64,000 nt of DNA from Oscillospiraceae bacterium (GTDB lineage: Bacteria > Bacillota > Clostridia > Lachnospirales > Lachnospiraceae): assembly GCA_021771715.1 (NCBI GenBank), contig JAETOO010000002.1, forward strand, positions 266,575 through 330,574, given 5' to 3'. Position numbers and translations under genes: made by a program. A model generated the notes under the pieces. It was given only the letters and a program-made list of their open reading frames with translations, did no database searches and had not been told where the DNA came from. This document shows, one piece after another, positions 17,789-25,512 of the stretch (positions are counted from its first letter, which is position 1; each line of letters begins with the position of its first letter).

Positions 17789-17886
17789 AAATTCTCCTCC
17801 TTCTGTGATGTTCCGCCGTCCGCATGGCACAGGCTGCGGCCGCTTCGGGCGACAGCCCGGCGGAAGCCTCGGTGTCTTTGCGCGGT

Positions 17887-18005
17887 AATGTGATACCACT
17901 GGATCACATTAAATGCGGAATGATATAAAATGAGGCGTCCGCCTTTCCGGTAAAACGCCTCACTGCATTTTGTTCATTATAAAACAGGACACCAAAAAAT
18001 GTCAA
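17887..18005 (-). promoter_or_regulatory. oppA promoter and structured leader
   Basis: On the minus strand TTGACA (18000-18005) and TATAAT (17976-17981) are 18 bp apart. The leader is about 180 bases long and contains TGAGGCG...CGCCTCA near 17931-17962 and a 9-bp dyad TAATGTGAT-N8-ATCACATTA at 17886-17911. The dyads could bind a regulator or form RNA hairpins; the regulator is unknown. Confidence 0.65.
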
Positions 18006-18060
18006 TAAAAATATTCGTTCTTTTCAAAAATATTGACTAAATATTCATTTTAAGTTACGG

Positions 18061-18089
18061 TTGAAATCCCTTTCTAACCACGGTATAAT
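18061..18089 (+). promoter_or_regulatory. Promoter of the membrane-protein gene
   Basis: TTGAAA (18061-18066) and TATAAT (18084-18089) are separated by 17 bp. It is divergent from the oppA promoter. The predicted transcript start is just inside an in-frame GTG at 18092, so that GTG cannot be the start codon. Confidence 0.7.
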
Positions 18090-18130
18090 GAGTGCTGAAC
18101 AACTTTTTTGCGCTGACGGCGCACGATCAC

Positions 18131-18973
18131 ATGTCAAAGGAATGGTACAAATTTATGGCTGAATACAGAGACCAAAAGGAAATGAAAATGGCGATGAACG
18201 GCCGCATGGGCCTGATGACCGGCGGGATGCTGCTGCTCTTCACCTCGATCACGACCACGCTGATGTACGGCATCAATCTTTTTTCCATCGCCGCACAGGC
18301 CGCAAAGGGAAATGAGGAGTACACGCAGATCCTGGAGACCTCGCAGATGGGCATCCCGCTGCTGCGCGTCATCGCCGCGTGCTTCATCGTCGTCGCGTGC
18401 TTCGAGATCTACACCGGCATCTTCTGCATTCTGCGCTGCAACCGGATCGACAAGGCCGTCCTCACAAAGCGGCTCCTGATCGCCCTGCTCGCCGTCGAGA
18501 TCGCGATGCAGATTTTCCTGACCGTGACCCGGATGCTGAACTTCTCGATGCTCTTTACCGCACTGCTCATCCCGGGCTACATGCTCTGGGCCGCGAGCAA
18601 GATGGTCAAGCTCCGCGCCCTCTACCCGGACCGCTCCACTGCGCTCAATACCAAGAAGATGAAGGAGCAGCGCAAGGCCCTCCAGACGCAGGCCGCTGCG
18701 AAGCCCAAGAAGAGCCTGCACGAGCGCGCGATGATGACCGCGCCGAAGACGCAGCCGGAGGCGGAGGAAACTGCGCGGCAGGAAGATGCAGCGGGAACTG
18801 TGCGGCAGGAGAATACGGCGGAAGCGACGCCGCAGGAAGATGTCACAGAGGCAACGCTGCAGGAAGATACCGCAGAGGCAACGCCACAGATCGAAAGCGA
18901 AGCGGAAACGGCACAGCAGGAGAATGCGGACAAAACTGTACAATCAGCGAATGAAGACGGAACTGTACAGTAG
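18131..18973 (+). CDS. Four-segment membrane protein with acidic repetitive tail
   Basis: About 280 residues, family not recognised. Four hydrophobic segments are visible: MTGGMLLLFTSITTTLMYGI; LLRVIAACFIVVACFEIYTG; LLIALLAVEIAMQIFLTV; FSMLFTALLIPGYMLWAAS. They are followed by a basic cytoplasmic stretch and a Glu/Thr/Gln-rich tail of short repeats (AEATPQEDV, TEATLQEDT, AEATPQIES). The start is uncertain: ATG 18131 has no good ribosome-binding site, while ATG 18155 has AAAGGA 13 bases upstream. Immediately after the TAG stop the same repeat continues in frame, so the present C-terminus looks shortened by a stop mutation. Function unknown. Confidence 0.65.
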   Translation: MSKEWYKFMAEYRDQKEMKMAMNGRMGLMTGGMLLLFTSITTTLMYGINLFSIAAQAAKGNEEYTQILETSQMGIPLLRVIAACFIVVACFEIYTGIFCILRCNRIDKAVLTKRLLIALLAVEIAMQIFLTVTRMLNFSMLFTALLIPGYMLWAASKMVKLRALYPDRSTALNTKKMKEQRKALQTQAAAKPKKSLHERAMMTAPKTQPEAEETARQEDAAGTVRQENTAEATPQEDVTEATLQEDTAEATPQIESEAETAQQENADKTVQSANEDGTVQ

Positions 18974-19054
18974 GAACATAAGGGCGAAAGTGTACAATCA
19001 GCGAATGAAGATGGAACCGTACAGTGAGCGAATGAAGACGAAACTATACTGTGG
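18930..19054 (+). repeat. 54-bp in-frame repeat spanning the stop codon of the membrane-protein gene
   Basis: The last 44 bases of the gene (encoding TVQSANEDGTVQ, then TAG) recur 54 bp downstream (18984-19027, encoding SVQSANEDGTVQ, then TGA) in the same frame. A third partial copy (ANEDET) follows at 19028-19054. The protein tail once extended further or is tuned by stop codons within the array. Confidence 0.8.
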
Positions 19055-19153
19055 GACAACGACGCAGCCGTTATGCTGCCAAAACACAGCATAGGCATAT
19101 TAACAAGATCTGAAAAGCACGAAAACCCTGCAAAAACTAATTATACCTACCAT

Positions 19154-19202
19154 AAAGCTCCGGGGTCCCTCCCATCAGAGAATGCAGCCCGGAGCTTTTT
19201 TG
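19154..19202 (+). terminator. Rho-independent terminator
   Basis: AAAGCTCCGGG (19154-19164) pairs with CCCGGAGCTTT (19188-19198), followed by a T-run. It probably ends transcription from the membrane-protein gene. It abuts the IS3 remnant. Confidence 0.75.
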
Positions 19203-19396
19203 ATTATAAAATATTCAATCACAATCATGCATACAGACTAGTATTGGAATATATTGAAACATTCTATAATACAGCGAGAGTCCATAATCACTGTGGATAT
19301 CTTTCACCGAATCAGTACGCAGCAGAATATCTTTCAAAAATGGAAGAAAATGCTATGGCTCTTACAAGCTTAATCAGCTTTATGCCAACTGCATAA
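19203..19396 (+). pseudogene. 3' remnant of an IS3-family (IS150-type) transposase
   Basis: The frame reads RLVLEYIETFYNTARVH then SPNQYAAEYLSKMEE, which matches the C-terminal end of IS3-family OrfB integrases (ETFYNTxRxH...SPxxYE). The DDE catalytic core is absent, so only the last 55-60 codons remain, fused by chance to upstream sequence. It overlaps the convergent Rpn gene's end by 17 bp. Confidence 0.7.
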
Positions 19397-20234
19397 TATT
19401 TACTTTCAATTTCTTTAATTCATCAAGTGATATTGACGGAACACATAATGCGATATCTTCAATTGAAAATTTTCCCATTTTAATCATTCTTTCCGCTGTT
19501 TCTCTCGCCTCTTTAAGAGTAGCATTATCCTCACGTTCCTTTGCATACGCCTCCAAAACGTACTCATCATCAAACAATGTCATCATAATATCCACAACCT
19601 CCTGCTCTTTACTTTCAAGATATTCTTTCAACACATTTCTGTCTTTACAGATACGGATTGTTTCTGTTACCGCTTTTTTTGTCTGCCCATGTTTCTCTCT
19701 CTGCTCATTATACACCTTACAGAAGATAATATACTGTCCAATAATATTGTTCTCGTCCTCTTGGTACAACACCTTGACTTCTGCGTCTATTGCTATCTTC
19801 TCGCCGTCAAAAAAATCCTTTGAAAGTGATATGATGTCGGGTGGGTTCTTTGGCTTTTCTCCCGTAAATATAACGTATAATTCGGGTTTAGGCATACCCA
19901 CTTTTTTAGAACCATACAGATTTTGTTTGGTTCGCTTGAAAAAAACGTGGTATGTCTGTATCAGATACATCAATGCACGAATGATGATATTCAATGTCCA
20001 CGTTGACTGGCTCTCAATCATAATGACTAATCTGCCACCTACCGAAAATCCAAGGTCATTATAGTCTGCATCTACCAGTATGTGTTTAAGGGTAACATCT
20101 TCTATATCATCTTCCGTTACATCGCTGTCCTCTGGGTGAAGCGTCTTATACAAGCGGAGCAAATATTTTTTATCCTGAAACAAATTTGTAAATACGCTGT
20201 CTTTTATCTTTCGCTTTGGCGTGTTTTGTGCCAT
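19380..20234 (-). CDS. Rpn-family recombination-promoting nuclease / PD-(D/E)XK transposase-like protein
   Basis: A 284-residue protein of the PD-(D/E)XK nuclease family transposase group. It starts KRKIKDSVFTNLFQDKKYLLRLY, a typical N-terminus, with the nuclease core around DYNDLGFSVGGRLVIMIESQSTW (E and Q of the ExQ motif) and YVIFTGEKP. The C-terminal half is charged and ends in a small helical segment (TAERMIKMGKFSIEDIA) found in mobile Rpn paralogues. GAGGTG precedes the ATG. The gene is distinctly AT-rich compared with flanking core genes, consistent with transfer. Confidence 0.8.
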   Translation of the reverse strand: MAQNTPKRKIKDSVFTNLFQDKKYLLRLYKTLHPEDSDVTEDDIEDVTLKHILVDADYNDLGFSVGGRLVIMIESQSTWTLNIIIRALMYLIQTYHVFFKRTKQNLYGSKKVGMPKPELYVIFTGEKPKNPPDIISLSKDFFDGEKIAIDAEVKVLYQEDENNIIGQYIIFCKVYNEQREKHGQTKKAVTETIRICKDRNVLKEYLESKEQEVVDIMMTLFDDEYVLEAYAKEREDNATLKEARETAERMIKMGKFSIEDIALCVPSISLDELKKLKVNIMQLA

Positions 20235-20298
20235 TTTTCCACCTCTTTACTGCGATTTCAGCAGAAGATATAGTACAGCCTGCTCCTGCCACACTTTA

Positions 20299-20327
20299 AT
20301 TATACAAAAAAACGCCTATGTTTACAA
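20299..20327 (-). promoter_or_regulatory. Promoter of the Rpn-family gene
   Basis: On the minus strand TTGTAA (20322-20327) and TATAAT (20299-20304) are 17 bp apart, about 65 bp before the start codon. Between here and the terminator at 20486 nothing else was recognised. Confidence 0.65.
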
Positions 20328-20485
20328 TAAAATATACATTAAATTTTAGCTTATCACTTCCGCAAATGCAAGGTTGTGACACACCCTCGCCCGTTCACTC
20401 CGAAGTACTGGCATTTCCTTTTCAAGCATTAGGGAGAGATGCTTTCAACATTCTCGTACAGTTTGATAATTCTATCTGCGAACAC

Positions 20486-20535
20486 AAAAAGCAGGAGCGG
20501 CTGTCCCGCCAACGGACAGATACTCCTGCTTTTTT
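20486..20535 (-). terminator. Strong bidirectional terminator downstream of the HipA-like gene
   Basis: AAAAAGCAGGAG (20486-20497) pairs with CTCCTGCTTTTT (20523-20534), with an inner CTGTCC/GGACAG stem. T-runs occur on both strands. It lies 20 bp after the stop of the HipA-like gene. Confidence 0.85.
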
Positions 20536-20554
20536 ATCACCCGTCCGGCCTTTC

Positions 20555-21682
20555 CTAAAAAGCTGTGCCGGATTCCTGTTTTTTCAGTTCTCGCAGGCGG
20601 CGTTCAAACATTTCCGCCCAGTCCCCCCGGACACCAAAGAGGGAGGGATCAGGCTCACACTTCTGCCGCAGGCCAATCCGGCGCACGGCCTCTATGGCCG
20701 CCTCACGCTGTGTCTGTTTCGCGGGCAGCACCGTCAGGCAGTTTGCCCCCTCCAGCGTATCGTAAGAAAAAAACGCCCGGTTGAAATCCATCAGCGGATA
20801 CAGAGAAACCGCCTGGTTCGTCTCGTTATCTACGAGAAATCCCCAGTTTTCCGGATGGCGGTCCGTATTTCCGGTCAGATAATCCAGAATATTCATCCCA
20901 TAGTAACCGACCGGATCCAGCCTCTTGCAGATCTCCAGTGTGTTCAGGTCATGATTCACCGCATAGATGTCAAATGCCATTTTTGTGACGAGCGAATAGC
21001 GCCTGGAGGTGACCAGCCTGCTCCTCGTCACCGGCTCGCCGTCATAAAATGCTTCCTCATATTCCACCTGAGGAATGTCAAAGCAGCGGCAGATCGCGCT
21101 CGCCGCGAGCTCTCTTTGCACTGCGTCGGCGTCCCCGTCCTTCAGCAGCCAGAAGCCATCCTTTTCCTGGATCCACGCTTTTGGGAAACAGCCTGCCGTC
21201 GACAGATCCTGCGCCAGCTCCTGATTTGTCGCAGTCATCTGCTTTCCCCTTAAAGAGATGGGGATGACCGCCTTGCTCAGAGAATTGTCATACAGATTGA
21301 CCGCAGCAAAGGAACACGCCTCTCCCATCGGCCTCACCCAGTAAACGTCCGTCAAAGACACTGCGTGATACGACAGGACGACCTGCGCACGCTCTCTGTC
21401 TGTCACCGCCTGCGGCGCCCCGATGCTGTTCAGAATTTCCTTCGCATAGGTCCTGTCAAGCGTGAGCATCCGGGACGCACACCAGTGATAAAAATTTTCC
21501 AGGTTGTTGAGCCGGGCGTCGATGTCCGTCTCCTCCTCCAGATACAGATCGAAGGGCATATACTGCCAAGATAGCACCTGAGCCTTCCCTGCCAGGTCGA
21601 CTCTCGCCACCAGCCTGTCCGCATGCATGATCTCATAGCACCGCTTTTCTTTTTTCTGTGCAGGATAGCCATACCCTTCCAT
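20555..21682 (-). CDS. HipA/CtkA-like serine/threonine protein kinase-fold protein
   Basis: A 375-residue protein with the C-terminal HipA-like kinase features: catalytic loop DYLTGNTDRHPENWGFLVDN (Asp and Asn of the active site) and metal-binding LMDFNRAF. The N-terminal half (YEIMHADRLVARVDLAGKA, then LNNLENFYHWCASRMLTLDR) is characteristic of Firmicute HipA-like proteins without an obvious HipB partner. No small antitoxin gene is seen next to it, so a classical HipAB toxin-antitoxin role is not supported. It lies 16 bp downstream of trmL on the same strand and is probably co-transcribed. Target proteins unknown. Confidence 0.7.
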   Translation of the reverse strand: MEGYGYPAQKKEKRCYEIMHADRLVARVDLAGKAQVLSWQYMPFDLYLEEETDIDARLNNLENFYHWCASRMLTLDRTYAKEILNSIGAPQAVTDRERAQVVLSYHAVSLTDVYWVRPMGEACSFAAVNLYDNSLSKAVIPISLRGKQMTATNQELAQDLSTAGCFPKAWIQEKDGFWLLKDGDADAVQRELAASAICRCFDIPQVEYEEAFYDGEPVTRSRLVTSRRYSLVTKMAFDIYAVNHDLNTLEICKRLDPVGYYGMNILDYLTGNTDRHPENWGFLVDNETNQAVSLYPLMDFNRAFFSYDTLEGANCLTVLPAKQTQREAAIEAVRRIGLRQKCEPDPSLFGVRGDWAEMFERRLRELKKQESGTAF

Positions 21683-21698
21683 ACCGTTCCCCCGCTCT

Positions 21699-22196
21699 CT
21701 ACCAGGTGTAGCGCGTCAGCTGCCCCTGCAGCTTCATGTGGTCGAACTGGTTCTGGCGCAGTGCCTCATAGAGCACGATCGCGACAGAATTGCTGAGGTT
21801 CAAAGAGCGCGTCTCGCCGATCATCGGGATCCGCACCGCCGTATCGGGGTGCTCCCGCAGAATCTCCTCCGGGATCCCGGCGCTCTCCTTTCCAAACATC
21901 AGGTAGCAGTCCGGCTCATAGTGCACCTCCGTGTAGACGTGACGCGCCTTCGTCGTCGCCATGTAGAGCTTTGCGCCCGGATTTTTCTCGAGAAACTCAT
22001 CGAAATCCAGGTACGTCGTCACATCCAGCTGCGGCCAGTAATCCATCCCCGCGCGCTTCAGCGCCTTCTCGGAGAGCGAGAAGCCCAGCGGCTCGATCAG
22101 ATGCAGCCGCGTCCCCGTCGCCACACAGGTGCGACCAATATTTCCCGTATTCGCCGGAATCTCCGGCTCATATAAAACAACATTCAGCGTTGCCAT
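21699..22196 (-). CDS. trmL: tRNA (cytidine/uridine(34)-2'-O)-methyltransferase TrmL
   Basis: A 165-residue SPOUT methyltransferase that methylates the 2'-O of nucleotide 34 in certain tRNALeu species using SAM. Motif 1 is YEPEIPANTGNIGRTCVATG, motif 2 CYLMFGKESAGIPEEIL, motif 3 IPMIGETRSLNLSNSVAIVL, all as in the family; the length is normal. The 189-bp gap to the aminotransferase upstream holds only degenerate repeats. Confidence 0.94.
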   Translation of the reverse strand: MATLNVVLYEPEIPANTGNIGRTCVATGTRLHLIEPLGFSLSEKALKRAGMDYWPQLDVTTYLDFDEFLEKNPGAKLYMATTKARHVYTEVHYEPDCYLMFGKESAGIPEEILREHPDTAVRIPMIGETRSLNLSNSVAIVLYEALRQNQFDHMKLQGQLTRYTW

Positions 22197-22229
22197 GCCA
22201 TCTCAGCACTCCCATCTTTCCTGTCTCTT

Positions 22230-22385
22230 TCCTGAGCATCTGCACAGTCGGCAGCCTCCGCTCACAGTCCGGATATCTATACAGCAGTCCGTTCCGGCTC
22301 GTTATCCGGATCTACACACAGCAATCAGATCCAGCTCTCCACACAGCAGCCAGATCCGGCTCACGATCCGGCATCAGCGCGGGCC
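22230..22385. repeat. Degenerate tandem repeats downstream of the aminotransferase
   Basis: Roughly 25-bp imperfect units combining a GAGC(C/T)GGATCTG core and TGCTGTGTG (minus strand) fill the gap between the aminotransferase stop and trmL. No coding capacity is evident. Confidence 0.4.
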
Positions 22386-23558
22386 TCACTTCTGCCACTC
22401 ACGCAGATGTTCCACGAACCGGCCCAGCCGTCCCATAGCAACCTTCAGATTTTCCAGAGAATATGCGTAGGAGATCCGCAGAAAGCCCTCGCCGCACGCG
22501 CCAAACGCATTGCCCGGCACGACCGCCACGTGCTCCTCTTCGAGCAGCCGCGTCGCAAACTCGTCTGAGCTCATCCCAAACTGCTTGATGCACGGGAACA
22601 CATAGAAGGCTCCGAACGGCTCAAAGCACGGCAGTCCCATCTCCTTGAACGCGTGCATCAGATAACGGCGGCGCTGGTTGTACGCCTCCCGCATTTGGGC
22701 GACGTCCGAATCTCCGTGGCGCAGCGCCTCGACCGCAGCGTACTGGCTGTTCGTCGGCGCACACATGATCGCAAACTGATGAATCTTCGTCATCTGCTCG
22801 ATGATCACCTGCGGTCCGCAGATGTAGCCCAGCCGCCAGCCCGTCATCGCGTAGGATTTCGAGAAGCCGTTGATCGTGAGCGTCCGCTCCCGCATGCCCG
22901 GCAAACTTCCGATCGAGACGTGATCCTCCCCGTACGTCAATTCCGAATAAATCTCGTCCGATAGCACATAGATATCCTTCTCGATACAGACCTCCGCGAT
23001 CGCCTCGAGATCCGCGCGGCGCATCACGCCCCCGGTCGGATTGTTGGGGAACGGCATCACGAGAATTTTAGTCTTGTCTGTGATGGCCGCCAGCAGCTCC
23101 TCCTTGGTCAGACGGAACTGATTTTCTTCCTTCAGCTCGATTGTCACTGGGACGCCGTCTGCGAGCACGACGCACGGCAGATAGGACACGTAGCACGGCT
23201 CCGGGATCAGCACCTCGTCGCCCGGATCCAGCATGGCGCGCAGCGCCACGTCGATTCCCTCGCTCCCGCCGACCGTCACAAGTATCTCGTGCACCGGATC
23301 ATAGTGCAGGTCAAACCGGCGCTCCAGATACCGCGCGATCTCGACGCGCAGCTCCTTCAGCCCGGCATTTGAAGTGTAAAAGGTCTTTCCCTTTTCCAGG
23401 GTGTAAATGCCCTCATCGCGGATGTGCCACGGCGTGTCAAAGTCCGGTTCCCCGACGCCGAGCGATATCACATCCTCCATCTCACTCACAATGTCAAAAA
23501 ACTTGCGGATGCCAGAGGGCTGAATCGTCATTATTTTCTGCGATAATGGATTTCTCAC
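22386..23558 (-). CDS. Pyridoxal-phosphate-dependent class I/II aminotransferase
   Basis: A 390-residue fold-type I aminotransferase of the aromatic/PatA-like group. The PLP site is visible: GGSEGIDVALRAMLDPGDEV, FPNNPTGGV (Asn173), SDEIYSELTYG (Asp201, Tyr204), NGFSKSYAMTGWRLGY (Schiff-base Lys234) and the substrate-carboxylate Arg in GFLRISYAYS. The gene overlaps the preceding Lrp/AsnC regulator by four bases (ATGA), a conserved pairing in Clostridia that implies regulation by, or coupling to, amino-acid levels. Amino-donor specificity cannot be read from the sequence. Confidence 0.9.
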   Translation of the reverse strand: MRNPLSQKIMTIQPSGIRKFFDIVSEMEDVISLGVGEPDFDTPWHIRDEGIYTLEKGKTFYTSNAGLKELRVEIARYLERRFDLHYDPVHEILVTVGGSEGIDVALRAMLDPGDEVLIPEPCYVSYLPCVVLADGVPVTIELKEENQFRLTKEELLAAITDKTKILVMPFPNNPTGGVMRRADLEAIAEVCIEKDIYVLSDEIYSELTYGEDHVSIGSLPGMRERTLTINGFSKSYAMTGWRLGYICGPQVIIEQMTKIHQFAIMCAPTNSQYAAVEALRHGDSDVAQMREAYNQRRRYLMHAFKEMGLPCFEPFGAFYVFPCIKQFGMSSDEFATRLLEEEHVAVVPGNAFGACGEGFLRISYAYSLENLKVAMGRLGRFVEHLREWQK

Positions 23559-24037
23559 GGCGTCACCAGCATCCTTTCATCTTTTGATTTCTTTCCTAAA
23601 ATGGTTCCGTAGTCTTTGTATTTCTTCAGAATAAAGTGCGTCGCGGTCGACAGCACGGTGTCCAGCGTCGACAGCTTGTCGCTGACAAAGCTCGAGACGT
23701 CGCGCAGAGATTTGCCCTCCAGGATCACGAGCAGGTCGTAGCCGCCCGAGATCAGGTACACGGACTGCACCTCCGGATAGTTGTAGATGCGCTCTGCGAT
23801 CGAGTCAAAGCCCTGGCCTCTCTGCGGCGTCACGCGGACCTCGATCAATGCCGTCACCTTCTCCGACGAGGTCTTCTCCCAGTCGATCAGAGTGTGGTAG
23901 CCGCAGATCACCTGCTCCTTCTCCATCTGCGCGACCTCATTTGCGATGACCTCCTCGCTCGAGCCCAGCAGGACCGCCAGCTCCTTCAGATCTATTTTGC
24001 TGTTCTTTTCCAAAAATGTAAGAATTTGCTCTCTCAT
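23555..24037 (-). CDS. Lrp/AsnC-family transcriptional regulator
   Basis: A 160-residue regulator with an N-terminal helix-turn-helix (KIDLKELAVLLGSSEEVIANEV) and a RAM ligand-binding domain (VTALIEVRVTPQRGQGFDSI, VQSVYLISGGYDLLVILEG). GGAGGAG precedes the ATG. First gene of the pair with the downstream aminotransferase, so it probably senses an amino acid handled by that enzyme (inference). Confidence 0.88.
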   Translation of the reverse strand: MREQILTFLEKNSKIDLKELAVLLGSSEEVIANEVAQMEKEQVICGYHTLIDWEKTSSEKVTALIEVRVTPQRGQGFDSIAERIYNYPEVQSVYLISGGYDLLVILEGKSLRDVSSFVSDKLSTLDTVLSTATHFILKKYKDYGTILGKKSKDERMLVTP

Positions 24038-24089
24038 GAAACTCCTCCTAATATAAAATCAGATTCCTGCCTGCGTCTGTTAATCGTCA

Positions 24090-24225
24090 AATTTCTACCT
24101 GCTCTGATACCACTCGACTCGCAGTTAGATCTGACACCTGTCGTCTCGCCCTTGCGTCTGATACCATGCGCCTCGCAGCTATATTGGCATCCGTCTTCTT
24201 ATCTCTGTGTCCGATACCACTCATC
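24090..24225 (-). repeat. Tandem copies of the AIR-synthase-like gene's 3' end
   Basis: The final codons (GAGTGGTATCGGACACAG, then AGATAA on the minus strand) recur about 54 bp downstream as CATGGTATCAGACGCAAG and again as GAGTGGTATCAGAGCAGG, each near a CTGCGAG block. Copies diverge with distance from the gene. Confidence 0.65.
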
Positions 24226-25467
24226 GGGCTGCGGGCGGTCGAGGTAACGGATATCCTCCCCGTTTCGGATCAAGCGCGCGCGATCCGCCGTGACACTGCC
24301 GATCACAGTTGCCCGGATGCCCTGCGCAGCCAGGTAAGAGACGAGCGCCTCCCCCTGCGCGGTTCCGACAAGCAGCGATCCCGCTGAGTACAGGTAGTAT
24401 GGGTTGATGTCAAAGTATTCACAGATCTCGACCGTCTCCTGGCGGATCGGGATCTTCTTCAAATCCACTTCCAATCCGACGTCTGCACGCTCTGCCATCT
24501 CCCAGAGAGCGTTGAACATCCCTCCCTGTGACAGATCGTGTACAGCTGCCGTACCGAAGTGGGTAATGGCTCGAGCAGTTTCCCCCACCGATGCCAGGGC
24601 GCCAAACTGCTTCGCCCGGTCGACCAGAGAAAACGGATAGCGCGAAAGCAGCGCTTCCTCGTGCCTGGCCGCCAGCGCGGCCGTACCGGCGAGCGCGATC
24701 GCCTCCGTCACGATCAGCGCATCCCCCGGCTGCAGGCGCACCTCCACCCGGCACGTCCCCGGATTCGCTCTGCCGATCCCCGTCACGCTGTACACGGGGC
24801 GCGTCACCGCATCCGAGACCTGCGTGTGGCCGCCGAGGATCCGCGAAGGAGGAGTATGCACAGAGCTGCCGGAGTCGGAAGCATCCGCATCGCCCGCAGT
24901 GCTCATATTACCACCAGCGCAAGAAGCATCCACAGCATCCATAGCATACTTTTCCTCGCTGACGTGTAAAGCATCCGCACTCTCTGCAGTATGCGCATTA
25001 CCGCCAGCGCGCAATGTATCCACGGCGTCCATAGCATGCTCTTTCTCACTGACGTGTAAAGCATCCTCACTCTCTGCGGTATGCGCATTACCGCCAGCAC
25101 GTAAAGTATCCACATCATGTACGCACACTCTCTCCGCTACTGCCGCAAGCCGCTGTATATCCGCGCGCAGCTGCGGCTCCTCATAGTCGACCGGAAGCAT
25201 CGCGGACACCAGAAATGCCTCCGGCTGCGCCCCGCCAGCCGCGAGTCCATTTGCCGCGGCAACGATCAGGCTGCCCGGATCGTCCTCGCAGCCGGGCACT
25301 TCATTTACAGTCGTAAAGAGTGTCAGACTGCCGGGCACCGCACAACCAGCTCCGCCGAGCACCGCGCAATCCGCTCCGCGGTACCGCTGCCAGCTGTCTG
25401 CCCCCGTATGCAGTTGTCTCAAAACGGACCGGTTCAACGCCGATTCCGCAAGCTTTCCCTTCCGCAT
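24199..25467 (-). CDS. AIR-synthase-related (HypE/PurM-like) protein with internal repeat insertion
   Basis: A 422-residue protein with PurM/HypE-like architecture. The N-terminal half carries DCAVLGGAGCAVPGSLTLF and AAANGLAAGGAQPEAFLVSA; the C-terminal AIRS_C domain carries RLQPGDALIVTEAIALAGTA, GTAAVHDLSQGGMFNALWEM and AGSLLVGTAQGEALVSYL. Homologues are about 320-340 residues; here the two domains are split by an 80-residue repetitive insertion (residues 119-200). The reaction is unknown; PurM-fold proteins bind ATP and act on carboxylates or amides. Its 3' end is tandemly copied downstream. Confidence 0.75.
   Translation of the reverse strand: MRKGKLAESALNRSVLRQLHTGADSWQRYRGADCAVLGGAGCAVPGSLTLFTTVNEVPGCEDDPGSLIVAAANGLAAGGAQPEAFLVSAMLPVDYEEPQLRADIQRLAAVAERVCVHDVDTLRAGGNAHTAESEDALHVSEKEHAMDAVDTLRAGGNAHTAESADALHVSEEKYAMDAVDASCAGGNMSTAGDADASDSGSSVHTPPSRILGGHTQVSDAVTRPVYSVTGIGRANPGTCRVEVRLQPGDALIVTEAIALAGTAALAARHEEALLSRYPFSLVDRAKQFGALASVGETARAITHFGTAAVHDLSQGGMFNALWEMAERADVGLEVDLKKIPIRQETVEICEYFDINPYYLYSAGSLLVGTAQGEALVSYLAAQGIRATVIGSVTADRARLIRNGEDIRYLDRPQPDEWYRTQR
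24868..25113 (-). repeat. In-frame 90-bp tandem repeat inside the AIR-synthase-like gene
   Basis: Two near-identical 30-residue units (VDTLRAGGNAHTAES then DALHVSE and AMDA) and a third degenerate partial unit (VDASCAGGNMSTAGDADASD) lie in tandem between the two conserved domains. The period is 90 bp. Confidence 0.88.
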
Positions 25468-25512
25468 CCTGGCTCTTCCTTCTCTGCTATTGCATCAACA
25501 TCGTCTTCACAC

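Noticed and set aside
18092..18131. GTG at 18092 as the start of the membrane protein
   Set aside because: It lies at or before the transcription start predicted from the TTGAAA/TATAAT promoter.
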